DNA of 64,000 nt from Enchytraeus crypticus (lineage: Eukaryota; Annelida; Clitellata; Enchytraeida; Enchytraeidae). Where the stretch lies: contig CAJHZI010000568.1 of assembly GCA_905160935.1 (NCBI GenBank), positions 516,501-580,500 of the forward strand, written 5' to 3'. How positions within the stretch are numbered: the first letter of the stretch is position 1; each line of letters begins with the position of its first letter. This document shows, piece after piece, positions 36,901 through 49,279 of this stretch. A program made the translations under genes and the position numbers. The notes beneath the pieces were generated by a model, which saw only the letters and a program-made list of their open reading frames with translations, did no database searches and was not told the DNA's origin.

Positions 36901-38689
36901 TAGAGGTCTATACCCTAGAGGTATAAGACCTAGAGGCATTCACAATGCACATATTCTAAGCGACTCACCTCTCCTAGGAACCAGGCGGTGAGGAAGCCGA
37001 GGATGATGGCGTCATTGGACTCCCTGTCATGCCAGGGCACTCCTATGTGCAGACTCTCCCAGAGCTCTCTCTTCCACTCATCCAGCTTCCACGCTGCTGA
37101 GCCAATGTCAAACAACAGCACTCGCGGGTAGCCATCTATCAGCCAGCGCCCATAGACAACCTACGTGAGAATAATAATAATAAACGTGTAAAGTCCATTT
37201 TTTCATACAAGGATGATGTCAGGGACGTCCCACCAACACATGTCACTACAAAAATAAACACTGCAACCTACAGAAATAAACAATCTCAAAAATAAAATAA
37301 CTACAGAAATAAGCACGCTTATAAACAGCAGCACCTGTGGATAACCGTCTGTCTGTCATAGAAAATAACAATAATATCAATAAAGCCATAATAGCATAAC
37401 AATAACTAAGTCATACAGTAGTAGTATAGTTGCATGGAGCAAAGTTACCTTACAACCGTTGTCTCTCATCTGCCGCAGAGTCTTTGCCATGGCATCATTG
37501 GAGGGCTCACCTACCTCCACCTCCGTTCTCACGCAGGATTCGTTGTAGGGACCAATGAGACAATACTGATCTCCCAGCTCATCTGTCGTTACCGCTGCCT
37601 TCGTCTTTATCACAGTGTATATACCTCCAACTGATAATTAGTCAATCAATCAATCAGACAATTAATCAATCAATCAGACAATTAATCAATAAATCAATCA
37701 ATCAGACAATCAATCAATCAGACAATTAATCAATCAATCAGACAATTAATCAATCAATCAAATCAGAAAATTAATCAATACATCAATCAATCAGACAATT
37801 AATCAATCAGACAATTAATCAACAAATCAATCAATTAGACAATTAATCAATCAATCAGACAATTAATTAATCAGATAATTAATAAATCAATCAATTAGTC
37901 AATTAATCAATCAATCAGACATTTAATTAATCAGATAATTAATCAATCAATTAATCACACAGTACTGATTAATACATGGCAGTAGTTACAGTAGATAACT
38001 GATATCATCTAAATTGGAACAAAACACCAACGCATGCAACTAATTTACTAAAACAATCATTACAACTATGCAATGACTCAAATACAACTAACTACACAAC
38101 TACAACTATAAAACAGCTATAATTTTACAACACCTACACTACAAGTCTACGACTACAACGAAACACCATCGAACACAACTAACACATACAAGTAATACAA
38201 CTGGATTCGGCTGAAGCCAGGTAAGACACTCGACCGCGGATCAGTATGTGCAGGGTTCAAATCCTGGGCTCGTCCGTCACCGACATCGCTTTCGAGTGAG
38301 GCAACTGACGTTAACCTTAGCTTTTTAGCTTTAACTATCATCAATGCATACAAAATTCTCACCATTGCATACAACTCATAAATTTGATATTATCACAACA
38401 CATCAACATGGACGCCGATATAGGCAGGTTCAACTAAGAAACTCATAAATTAATACGACGATTTCAATATAATATGAACAGGAGAACCTCTATTATTTGA
38501 ACCTTTATTTAGACTAATTCAATGTGACATATCACGAGCAGGAGAACCTTTATTTGCGACCTCCCATGACACCTCAAAGAACCACTGATTCCCTGATGCT
38601 GCACTGACACCCCCGTCCATCTCCAGGTACCCCTCCTCCCCTCCCTTCATCCGAGCCACCGAGCTCCTTCTTGCCCTTGACATTGACAT
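25762..38689 (-). CDS. GYS: Glycogen [starch] synthase, complete, 15 exons
   Basis: Transfers glucose from UDP-glucose to the growing glycogen chain (EC 2.4.1.11, family GT3) in the cytoplasm. Exons: 38689-38548, 37630-37449, 37160-36969, 36162-35977, 35169-35025, 34134-34017, 33181-33061, 32609-32443, 31937-31859, 31483-31370, 29889-29763, 28866-28709, 27932-27831, 26755-26684, 25941-25762. They sum to 2085 nt (694 aa plus stop), with all phases matching; family length is about 700-740. Landmarks: N-terminal RRSS phosphosite (7-10); EVANKVGGIYTV (43-54); [11 protein letters not shown] and [14 protein letters not shown]; catalytic E-x7-E at 518/526 in [12 protein letters not shown]; arginine cluster [15 protein letters not shown] (586-600) that binds glucose-6-phosphate; serines 646, 650, 654, 658, 662 followed by an acidic run, the GSK3/CK2 ladder. 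The ATG at 38689 has an in-frame stop 13 nt upstream and a good context; a non-coding acceptor at 38742 suggests a 5' UTR intron. The exon 7 donor (GTCTGC) is weak. Several exon borders are copied into the introns. Confidence 0.97.
25928..26048 (-). repeat. Triplicated acceptor of glycogen synthase exon 15
   Basis: CATGCTGATAGAACTCTGC, the first 15 nt of the exon plus its acceptor, recurs at 25969 (GCTAATAGAGCTCTGC) and 26008 (CATGCTGATAGAACTCTGCC). Each copy is followed by (AATC)n. Confidence 0.85.
26049..26640. repeat. (AATC)n-rich intron sequence
   Basis: Degenerate AATC/CAAC runs between glycogen synthase exons 14 and 15; no other element seen. Confidence 0.8.
26756..27205 (-). repeat. 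Six extra copies of the exon 14 acceptor border
   Basis: Each ~68-bp unit carries, on the minus strand, the acceptor TGTAG plus TACTACAGGAAGGCACGTGG and CTGGC, the first 26 nt of glycogen synthase exon 14, followed by (TG)n. Variants alternate in a trimer with a ~209-bp period (26797 and 27006; 26868 and 27077). Confidence 0.92.
27300..27605. other. Glycogen synthase intron 13, no element seen
   Basis: AT-rich unique sequence. Confidence 0.5.
27606..27820 (-). repeat. ~37-bp minisatellite just inside the exon 13 donor
   Basis: Five units of GTTGACCACAGTGACAACAC plus TAGATATCTATC, starting 10-15 bp after the donor at 27830. The unit is intronic only. Confidence 0.85.
27933..28125 (-). repeat. 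Two extra copies of the exon 13 acceptor border
   Basis: Units at 27988-28055 and 28075-28120 repeat the acceptor TAG and up to 50 nt of exon 13 ([12 protein letters not shown]). One arginine codon of the phosphate-binding cluster (CGG) is CTG in the first copy. The copies are separated by (CA)n. Confidence 0.88.
28126..28285. repeat. ACATGTGACATATACAC minisatellite
   Basis: Short units in palindromic arrangement within a CA-rich stretch. Confidence 0.8.
28440..28560 (-). mobile_element. SINE-like family G copy, diverged
   Basis: CCAGTCCACTGAATGTTCGA, GATCAGATCC, GGAATTGAACTCAGGACCTC and ATTTCATGGCGTTATCC. Confidence 0.45.
28654..28701. repeat. (GA)n microsatellite abutting the exon 12 donor
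   Basis: About 45 bp of GA ends within a few bases of the glycogen synthase exon 12 donor. Confidence 0.9.
28867..29245 (-). repeat. About nine extra copies of the exon 12 acceptor border
   Basis: Each unit holds, on the minus strand, the acceptor TGTACAG plus CTGAGTGCACAGTGATG, the first 17 nt of glycogen synthase exon 12 (ECTVM, including the second catalytic Glu). Spacers are (TG)n of varying length. Confidence 0.9.
29265..29465 (-). mobile_element. LINE remnant, ORF2 C-terminal part
   Basis: The minus strand encodes [19 protein letters not shown], nearly the same as the remnant at 7212. It sits next to the exon 12 repeat array. Confidence 0.65.
29663..29712 (-). mobile_element. SINE-like family C fragment
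   Basis: AAGGTTTAACGTCCGTTTCC, TCATACAAAGATGATG. Confidence 0.5.
30478..30605 (-). mobile_element. SINE-like family G copy
   Basis: AACCAGTCCAGTCAAAGTCC, GAGATTTTACTCTCAGATCA, GGGAATCGAACCCACGAGGG (B-box-like) and CATGACGTTACCCCTACG. Confidence 0.6.
30620..31017. other. Glycogen synthase intron 10, no element seen
   Basis: AT-rich unique sequence with short AATTGATCT repeats near 30890-30950. Confidence 0.5.
31018..31369 (-). repeat. Ten extra copies of the exon 10 donor border
   Basis: 32-bp units. On the minus strand each carries TGACC(G/A)(T/G)GTCAAG, matching the last 13 nt of glycogen synthase exon 10, then GTTAAATCTC, the first bases of the intron. Ten decoy donors therefore follow the true one. 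Confidence 0.93.
31484..31700. repeat. (ATCA)n repeat abutting the exon 10 acceptor
   Basis: Begins at the acceptor itself; forms the polypyrimidine side of the site on the minus strand. Confidence 0.9.
31985..32205 (-). repeat. 45-bp minisatellite in glycogen synthase intron 8
   Basis: Five copies of TTTCACTTAACCACGTGGGA plus TTTGTAGGATTCAATTGTCT. The unit is divisible by three, so a repeated Pro/Thr/Trp/Leu frame is open. No exon-border copy is evident. Confidence 0.88.
32926..32968 (-). repeat. Duplicate of the 3' end of glycogen synthase exon 7
   Basis: CTTGAGTAGATAATTGAGAC plus GAGTTAGAGGC repeats about 33 nt of the exon end (LARLNYLLK) some 130 bp into the intron. In the copy the donor GT is replaced by AC. 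Confidence 0.85.
33190..33480. other. Glycogen synthase intron 6 with AATC-rich runs
   Basis: Degenerate CAAT/AATC repeats then unique AT-rich sequence; no element recognised. Confidence 0.5.
33856..33945. repeat. (ATA)n microsatellite
   Basis: Tail of the family B element that follows it; the poly-Leu frame opposite is a shadow. Confidence 0.95.
33936..33997 (+). mobile_element. SINE-like family B fragment
   Basis: CAATTAGAGTGCTACAATCA and CACCATCGAGCACTAT, 20 bp from the exon 6 donor. Confidence 0.6.
34725..35008 (-). repeat. 17-bp minisatellite just inside the exon 5 donor
   Basis: About sixteen copies of AACAGGATCAATAAGTT with GATGAATAAG variants, ending about 20 bp from the glycogen synthase exon 5 donor. 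Confidence 0.92.
35170..35470 (-). repeat. Four extra copies of the exon 5 acceptor border
   Basis: ~69-bp units that repeat the acceptor and about 51 nt of glycogen synthase exon 5 ([17 protein letters not shown]). The nearest copy (35188-35256) changes GCC to GCA, GGT to GGG and AGA to AGG, all synonymous, then gains one base that creates TAA. Later copies hold other stops or decay. Confidence 0.92.
35563..35690 (-). mobile_element. tRNA-derived SINE, family A, full length
   Basis: GAGCCCAGGATTTGAACCC (B box), ATCCGCGATCGAGTATC and CATCGCCACTGGCTCC. Confidence 0.85.
36172..36288 (+). mobile_element. SINE-like family B copy
   Basis: CAGAGTGCTACTGTTGTCAA, GACAACATCGAG, AATCCAATATCTAGAAAACC. 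Confidence 0.55.
36294..36530 (+). mobile_element. SINE-like family C interrupted by a family B copy
   Basis: Family C starts with TGAATCGATTTGTGG, GGGGAGACTTACC and ACATCATCCTTGTA, is broken by a family B element (36404-36476, GAGTGCTACAGTCATCAATG, AAAATCAAGCCGGCGAG), and resumes with ATGAGGAAATGGATG and TTAAACCTTTATTATT. Confidence 0.65.
36768..36840 (+). mobile_element. SINE-like family C variant
   Basis: ATGACGTCCCTGACATTGCC, TTATGGCGAGGAATCAGACG with an (ATTG)n tail. A second copy lies at 55024-55098. Confidence 0.55.
37168..37249 (-). mobile_element. SINE-like family C copy
   Basis: AAAGTCCATTTTTTCATAC, AAGGATGATGTCAGGGACGT. Confidence 0.55.
37632..37962. repeat. (AATC)n/CAGACAATT minisatellite
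   Basis: About 330 bp built on AATCAATCAATCAGACAATT, beginning at the exon 2 acceptor of glycogen synthase. Confidence 0.9.
38209..38334 (+). mobile_element. tRNA-derived SINE, family A
   Basis: CTCGACCGCGGATCAGTATG, GGTTCAAATCCTGGGCTC (B box), CATCGCTTTCGAGTGAGG, TTAACCTTAGCTTTTTAGC. Confidence 0.85.
38470..38500 (-). repeat. Possible copy of the glycogen synthase exon 1 donor border
   Basis: ACAGGAGAACCTCTATTATT echoes GCAGGAGAACCTTTATTTG at the true donor, about 70 bp away. Confidence 0.45.
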
Positions 38690-38855
38690 TGTTGACAAAT
38701 ATCAGCAGAACGTTATCTAAAGTCTGATGACACGGTACGAGCTGCAAAACATGATCTTTACATGTACATAACATTAAAAATCTCATATATTCTTACATTA
38801 AACCATTGCATACATACCCATTTTGCGCCCGGGTTTCTGCATATTAGGCCAACCA

Positions 38856-38938
38856 AGAACTGCACATGTCATAAATGGCAACAAAGCACTAAGATTGAAA
38901 CCAACGCCAAAAAGGGAATTCGGTTGGTGAGTGCAACA
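38856..38938 (+). mobile_element. SINE-like family D fragment
   Basis: GGCAACAAAGCACTAAGATT, AACCAACGCC, GGGAATTCGGTTGGTGAG. Confidence 0.5.
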
Positions 38939-39022
38939 ATTAAGAGTGCTACTGTTGTCCATCACAGCATCGAGCATTATTGAGACAAATCAAAGCCAGT
39001 GAGCAAAAAGAAGGTCCAAAAC
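38936..39022 (+). mobile_element. SINE-like family B copy
   Basis: AAGAGTGCTACTGTTGTCCA, CATCGAGCATTATTGAGAC. Confidence 0.6.
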
Positions 39023-40200
39023 AGTGCAAAAGAATATAAAATGTATATTCGTTTGATAGTTCATTAATGAATATACATTTTCTCTACAAATTGACTGTAT
39101 GAGATCAGACGTTGGCGTTTAGGTGAGCTAAGGATTACAATTCCTCTGTGTCTCCAATATTTAATCTGGGTCTCCAATATTTAAAAATATGTATTTAACA
39201 TTTTGTCTAATGTCTAATGTAATTCCGCTACGTTTGTACAAAAGCACCACCGAGAACGTTAAATATTTCTAGAAAGGTATTGTAGTTTCGTACATTAAAA
39301 GGTTCTACTTCAAAACCTTACGGAATTATTTACAAGAAACAATCATACATAGGCCTACTTAATTTAATAAGTGCAAAGTCTAAGACAAACAATACGGAAA
39401 TGTTATTTTCTGTCACTTAGACTACGATCATTGTACATCGCAAACTTATGAACTACTCTACACGTTAATGTTGCAAAAGCTCTGAAATTTTGGTACGAAT
39501 AATGTCCGGAGTTTTGTAAGTTTTATTAGGCAGAGCCGCTTACAACTTTACACCCAGAGTGATATTTACTAATACTACAAGTTGCATTGAAATTTCGCAT
39601 TCGCTTAAACTGTATATTAGCCTGCAAGTATTCCAAAACAAAAAGATGCATTAAATTAAAATTTAACAATGTCTAAATAATAAGAATCTAAAAAAGATAT
39701 TTATTAATAATTTTTCACAAATATTATTTAAATTAGTGCTTAATTAGCTTCTGAAATAATTCTTCAACTTATTCTTTGCGCCTATCCGCAGAGGAATGAG
39801 AGTTCTGCAGCAGAGCGGGTTTGTTTACATCGCAAGACCTTGATTGTCAAGGTCAAAGCGAGAAGTCATGTTCACTGCTGGTTTGATTCTGGAACAGCAT
39901 GAAAGCTGAGGGCAGCTAGGAGCGTGATAAACTAGGAGCGTGATATGTTATCAGCTCCGTAAGTGTTAAGCTCGTGAGTCTGTGTCAGTCAACTCTGTCT
40001 AATCTTCAGTTGAGTTCAAAGCGAAAGTGAACCAGTATATAGACTGCACAGATAGTTGTAGGCCTATGGTTATAGTCGTGCAAGGCATATCGATGTATAA
40101 ATTAAGCAATGTTACGTTTAGGTCAATGTGCTTCACGCTGTGGTTTAGACCAGTTTATTGCATCAAGCATGAAGCTGCAACCATGAGTGAATTATAGACA
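39023..40200. other. Region upstream of glycogen synthase, no gene seen
   Basis: Mostly repeat-free. 39780-40030 is the least AT-rich part and holds the palindromic nuclear-receptor-like site; it may contain the promoter and a non-coding first exon, but no start site could be fixed. Confidence 0.5.
39836..39855. promoter_or_regulatory. Palindromic nuclear-receptor-like site upstream of glycogen synthase
   Basis: GACCTTGA and TCAAGGTC face each other across TTG. The right half is TCAAGGTCA, the extended half-site bound by ERR/SF-1-type orphan nuclear receptors. It lies about 1.15 kb upstream of the glycogen synthase ATG, in repeat-free sequence. A regulatory role is an inference. Confidence 0.25.
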
Positions 40201-40214
40201 AATGCCTAATTGAA

Positions 40215-40339
40215 ATGTAGCATATCTCTTCTCTCTCTCTATCTCTATCTATCTATGTATCTATCTATCTCTCTTTCTCTATATTTCTCACTCTCTATCT
40301 AGCTATCTGTCTCACTCTCTTTCTCTCTCTCTCTCTCTC

Positions 40340-40383
<44 letters not shown>
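40215..40383. repeat. (CT)n microsatellite
   Basis: CT run with CTAT and CTCA interruptions. Confidence 0.92.
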
Positions 40384-40386
<3 letters not shown>

Positions 40387-40399
40387 CTGTGAGAAACAC

Positions 40400-41100
40400 T
40401 AGCGGTGTACGTACTACGTAAAGTATTCACGTAGGCCAACTACTTTAATTTTGTGGAATACGTGAAGGATAGACTTAAAATTCACTTAACTAGCTGATGT
40501 ACAATCTCTTCAACTTGTCGGTGCGCATGGCTATAAGAATTTTAAAATATTTTTATTTAAAAACCTAATTATAATTAAGATCTTCATTTCACTGATTGTT
40601 TTGACGGAATATCTATCACTAGCACTAGTCTAGCAGGAGGAATATCTAGCACTAGCAGAAGGAATATCTATCACTAGCTGGCAGTTGCATTTGCCAGATA
40701 TATGAAATTGGTCTGACCTCTAGATATTATTTAGCAATACTTATAGAGGAGAGAGATAGGTCACTTAGTGCACCAATATTAATTTCTACGCCGGTTTCTG
40801 TTGGTCTATTATACGACATGTTGTCAGGAACTCAAATCATAAACTAATCTTTTCCGTTGGAGAAATGACCCAGACTCAGAGATGACCCAGATTCATCATT
40901 CATTAATGTAATTAAATAAAATGTAAAACTAAATAAAATGTAATAATCAAACTAAAGTAATGCTCAGTCAAACGTTAATCATTAAACCATGGATCATTAA
41001 TGTATTAGATGTCAGCTCATCAACAACTGACTTGTCTATATCATATCTTAAACAATGATTCATTACACATTCGAAAATAGATAAGAGTTGATTGAAAGCG
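40400..41100. other. Intergenic DNA, no gene seen
   Basis: AT-rich; short duplications such as GGAATATCTAGCACTAGC near 40620-40680. Confidence 0.5.
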
Positions 41101-41114
41101 TGTTAAGCAGTACG

Positions 41115-41225
41115 TTGAAAGAGAGAGAGAGAGACAGAGAAAGAGCGAGAGAGACAGACAGAGACACTGAGAGAGAGGAGAGTGAGAGAGAAAGAGAAGA
41201 GAGAGAAGTGAGAGAAAGACAGAGG
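41115..41225. repeat. (GA)n microsatellite
   Basis: Interrupted GA run; Glu/Arg and Ser/Leu frames are shadows. Confidence 0.9.
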
Positions 41226-42640
41226 CATCTTAACATGTCGCTACTAGTAGGATATTCAAGACACACCCTGTTTAGAATACGACTCCTTTATTACAAAATT
41301 ATTTAAACTAATATCTATGCAATCAAATGACGTAGATATCAACTAGCAAATCAAGTAAAGAAATCAACCAAAGAATCATTTAATTAATTATTAAAGACTA
41401 ACTAACTACACAATCCATCAACCATTTCACGCCTATCATCTCACCTGCGATATTATAAGATGTGCAAAATACCAAAATATTTTCAATCGAGCAAATCAAC
41501 ATGAGTTAGAGAGAGAACTATGTTTATTTCAATACACTCAAAATAAACAGTGACATACACAAACAAGGCTGTCAAAGAGGTCACAAGTAACCTATCTAGT
41601 TGACCACCCCTCAGCAGAAGCCCTACCACAGAGCAGTAGTACAAAACATCAAACTGAACTACAGCACTGTCACTGTCTGCTGAAGAGAATTGTCTTAGAT
41701 CATAACAGATAAAGGTTGATGCATTTAGAAGGCGTACCATTGAAACCATAGTGTTCCTTTCAGAATAATATTGCTTAGAGAACGAAAGAAAATATTTGAA
41801 AGAAAGACCAAGCCAAGAGCATGGAGAGAGATAGAGAGAGAGAGAATGAATGTGGCAAGTGTGAATGTTAATTTCTTAATTACAAGAAGTTATATGAAAT
41901 TTGTTAACCACCTCTTTTTGCTAAAACTGGTAGCTAAATAATGTTCACTCTATCAGCACACGTTATCTATCACTAGGAACAGAAAACAGAGAATACACAC
42001 ACAAATATTATAATAGATTGTCACAATAGCTAAGAAATCATTATACAGAGGTACATACAGTGGGTGCGTATAAATATCAGTATTCAGAAAAAATATAGCG
42101 GAATCAATAAGACAGGCTGACTATAAAATAAACTACAGCTATTACACGTCTCTGACATAGCTTCAATCCTCATTTAATCGTCACTGTAGTCAATGGTGCC
42201 TTTGGGCAAAGAAATTAAAATTAAATTCAGCTCTGAGATAGCTTAAATCCTCATTTAATCCGTAGCTGTAATCAATGGTACCTTTAGGCAAAAAATTTAA
42301 AATTAAATTCAGCTCACAGACTTTATCCCCAAAAATAAGATGCCAGTATAACCCAACCATTACGTGACATAATCCAGTCATTATGTGACATAACCGAGAT
42401 CATTTTACAACTAGAATAATTTTAAATCATTCATTGCTTAATACTAACTAGCTAATACTAACTGATGAATAGCAACATCTCATATACAACCAATGGACTC
42501 CGCAGTTCTGTTAAAGTTCATTACAGTTTTCTATTAATCGCACCGCTAAATCAATAAAAACACAATGTTGACGAGTCGCACAGGAAATGACGAAAGAGTA
42601 ATATCTCGTTAGTCCATAGTTAGCACAGAGTGACTGCTGG
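41226..42640. other. Downstream flank of the dynein light chain gene, no gene seen
   Basis: Contains a ~100-bp tandem duplication (TAGCTTCAATCCTCATTTAA and TAGCTTAAATCCTCATTTAA, from about 42150 and 42240). A minus-strand AATAAA (TTTATT at 41523) is the nearest clear poly(A) candidate, 1.1 kb from the stop. Confidence 0.5.
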
Positions 42641-47252
<4,612 letters not shown>

Positions 47253-47741
47253 GTCGAAAAACTGATTTATTTTGTCTAATATTGAAAATCTTTTAAAATA
47301 TTTTCCCACAAAAATCACAACAAATGTTTTCTCTAATTAATGTGAATAAATAAATTTAAATATTCGTAACCCATAACAACTCTGTATTCATTAAATCTCT
47401 TCACTTTCAAAATCTAATCCAAAGTTTAATTTATTAACTAACTCAAAACCTTACAAAAAGTTTTCGTTACCTTAACAAAAATCAATCAATTTGGGCCATT
47501 GCGAAGGATCAATATTCTATATTGTAGTTCAACTAAACGAATATGAAGCTAATAATAAAATATAATTTCAATAAAAAAGTGTCGTGCTTTAATGGCTTAG
47601 CTAAACGAAGCCTTGAAAAATCACTCCATCAAAAAGATTCCTATATCTTAGCAAGCAACGAATTATTAATAAGGAATATAAAAACCTTTTATAAAAGGTC
47701 TATAATTTAAACTTTATATTAATAGCTATTCGCCACCAACT

Positions 47742-47830
47742 CCAGTATGTGCGGGGTTCAAATCCTGGGTTCTCCCTTCACTGATATCGCTTTCGAGTGA
47801 GAAAACTGACGTTAACCTTAGCTTTTACAT
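47742..47830 (+). mobile_element. tRNA-derived SINE, family A, 5'-truncated
   Basis: GTGCGGGGTTCAAATCCTGG (B box), GATATCGCTTTCGAGTGAG, TTAACCTTAGC. Confidence 0.75.
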
Positions 47831-47995
47831 TTGCTATGAAATTATGCATGAACAAATTTTTGTTTACTGAATTAATTAGTTATTGCGCCTATCCTTATTT
47901 ATATTTTTAATTTGCACAGTAAAATTATAAAACCGTAAAAGAAGACATAGAATGAAAAGGAAAGATTAGAGGTTGTGCGAAGTACTTACAAGGGT

Positions 47996-48148
47996 CATTT
48001 GCATACTTTGAGACTGATTTTCTGGATTTTGGAATTTTCACCGTTTTGGACCAATCATTTTGCTCGTCGTCTTGATTTTGACTCAATAGTGCTAGATGTT
48101 GTCATTGATGACTGTAGCACTCTAATTGTTGTTATTATTATTACTATA
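47996..48148 (-). mobile_element. SINE-like family B, full length
   Basis: GAGACTGATTTTCTGGATTT, GGAATTTTCACCGTTTTGGA, GATGTTGTCATTGATGACTG, CACTCTAATTGTTG, (ATT)n. Confidence 0.65.
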
Positions 48149-49279
48149 AAAACAATCAATCACAACTTCAATTAAGATGCGTTCAGTCATTTACTATTAG
48201 CAGTTCTCTTCAAAAATAAAAAGACACCTGGCTTAAAAGCATTAACTGCATAAAACAATTTGCAATGTTGGTCATAGGAATTAGTATGGTTTCGATAAGC
48301 ACGATTAAAAATTTCAGAAATATGACATTAATTATACGGCTATAATAATATTATTATTATCAGTATCATGTCCTAGGGATATCTTTGAATTAGGAAATCC
48401 TAAGAATATCTTTTATTTAGGATAGCAATAATTATTTGAAGCCATTTTGATAGACGGAAAAAATTGACAGTTGGCAGCAGCGTTATATTTGTATTTTATG
48501 TAAACAATAGAGGCGCGTTTATTTAAGATTTTTTATATATACAATCAAATAATGTATTAATTGATTGATTAATTACTTATAGCGCTATAAACAGTGTTTA
48601 ATAGCAGTGTCAGGCAGTTTGAATACGTTAAGTAGCATTAATTAAGTCATTCTTTTGTTATTCTTTGCTGTTTACTTCTCAGTTTCGCTGATTTCATTGT
48701 TATCCAAGGATCAATCATAAATTTTGTGATTTTAAACATTTGCTATACCTTGTATTTTTTCTTCTACTTAACTGGATTTACGTTTCCTTAAAAAACACGA
48801 TCATCTCATGGTCGACGGAGGCTCTCTAGCAATGTTAATACTTTTAAAGGCAGTTTTTAGTACTTATTTAATATAGAAATTAATGGAAAGCCTATAAAAT
48901 ATCTCATAAAACAATCAATCATAACTCCAATTGCGATGCGTTCAGTAATTTACTACTAATTTGTTAAACCATTGTAGCTATATTTAATATCATTAGCAAT
49001 TCTCTTTTCTTTACGTTCTCTATGTATTGAGGTATGAAATTACGGCTAAACTGGTGTTACAAGTCTTTGCGGCTTCCTGAACTAGTATAATTTAAGTTAT
49101 TTGGAACATTGTAGCACTTCGATAGCAGTATATACTCTGAAACAATATCTTTTTTAATTAGTATGTATTCACTGCAGGTACGAATACTTATAATCAGATT
49201 CCTTAACAATATGCTAATGGCCAATTTTATGGACTCTCTCATGTCATAATATGGATTAATACTGGATTAATCAATTGAA

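Larger units (their letters stand above)
47253..49279. other. Divergent intergenic region between dynein and Polycomb genes
   Basis: About 2 kb separating two start codons on opposite strands, so it should hold both promoters. No TATA box or CpG-rich patch was recognised. It contains one family A and one family B element. Confidence 0.55.
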
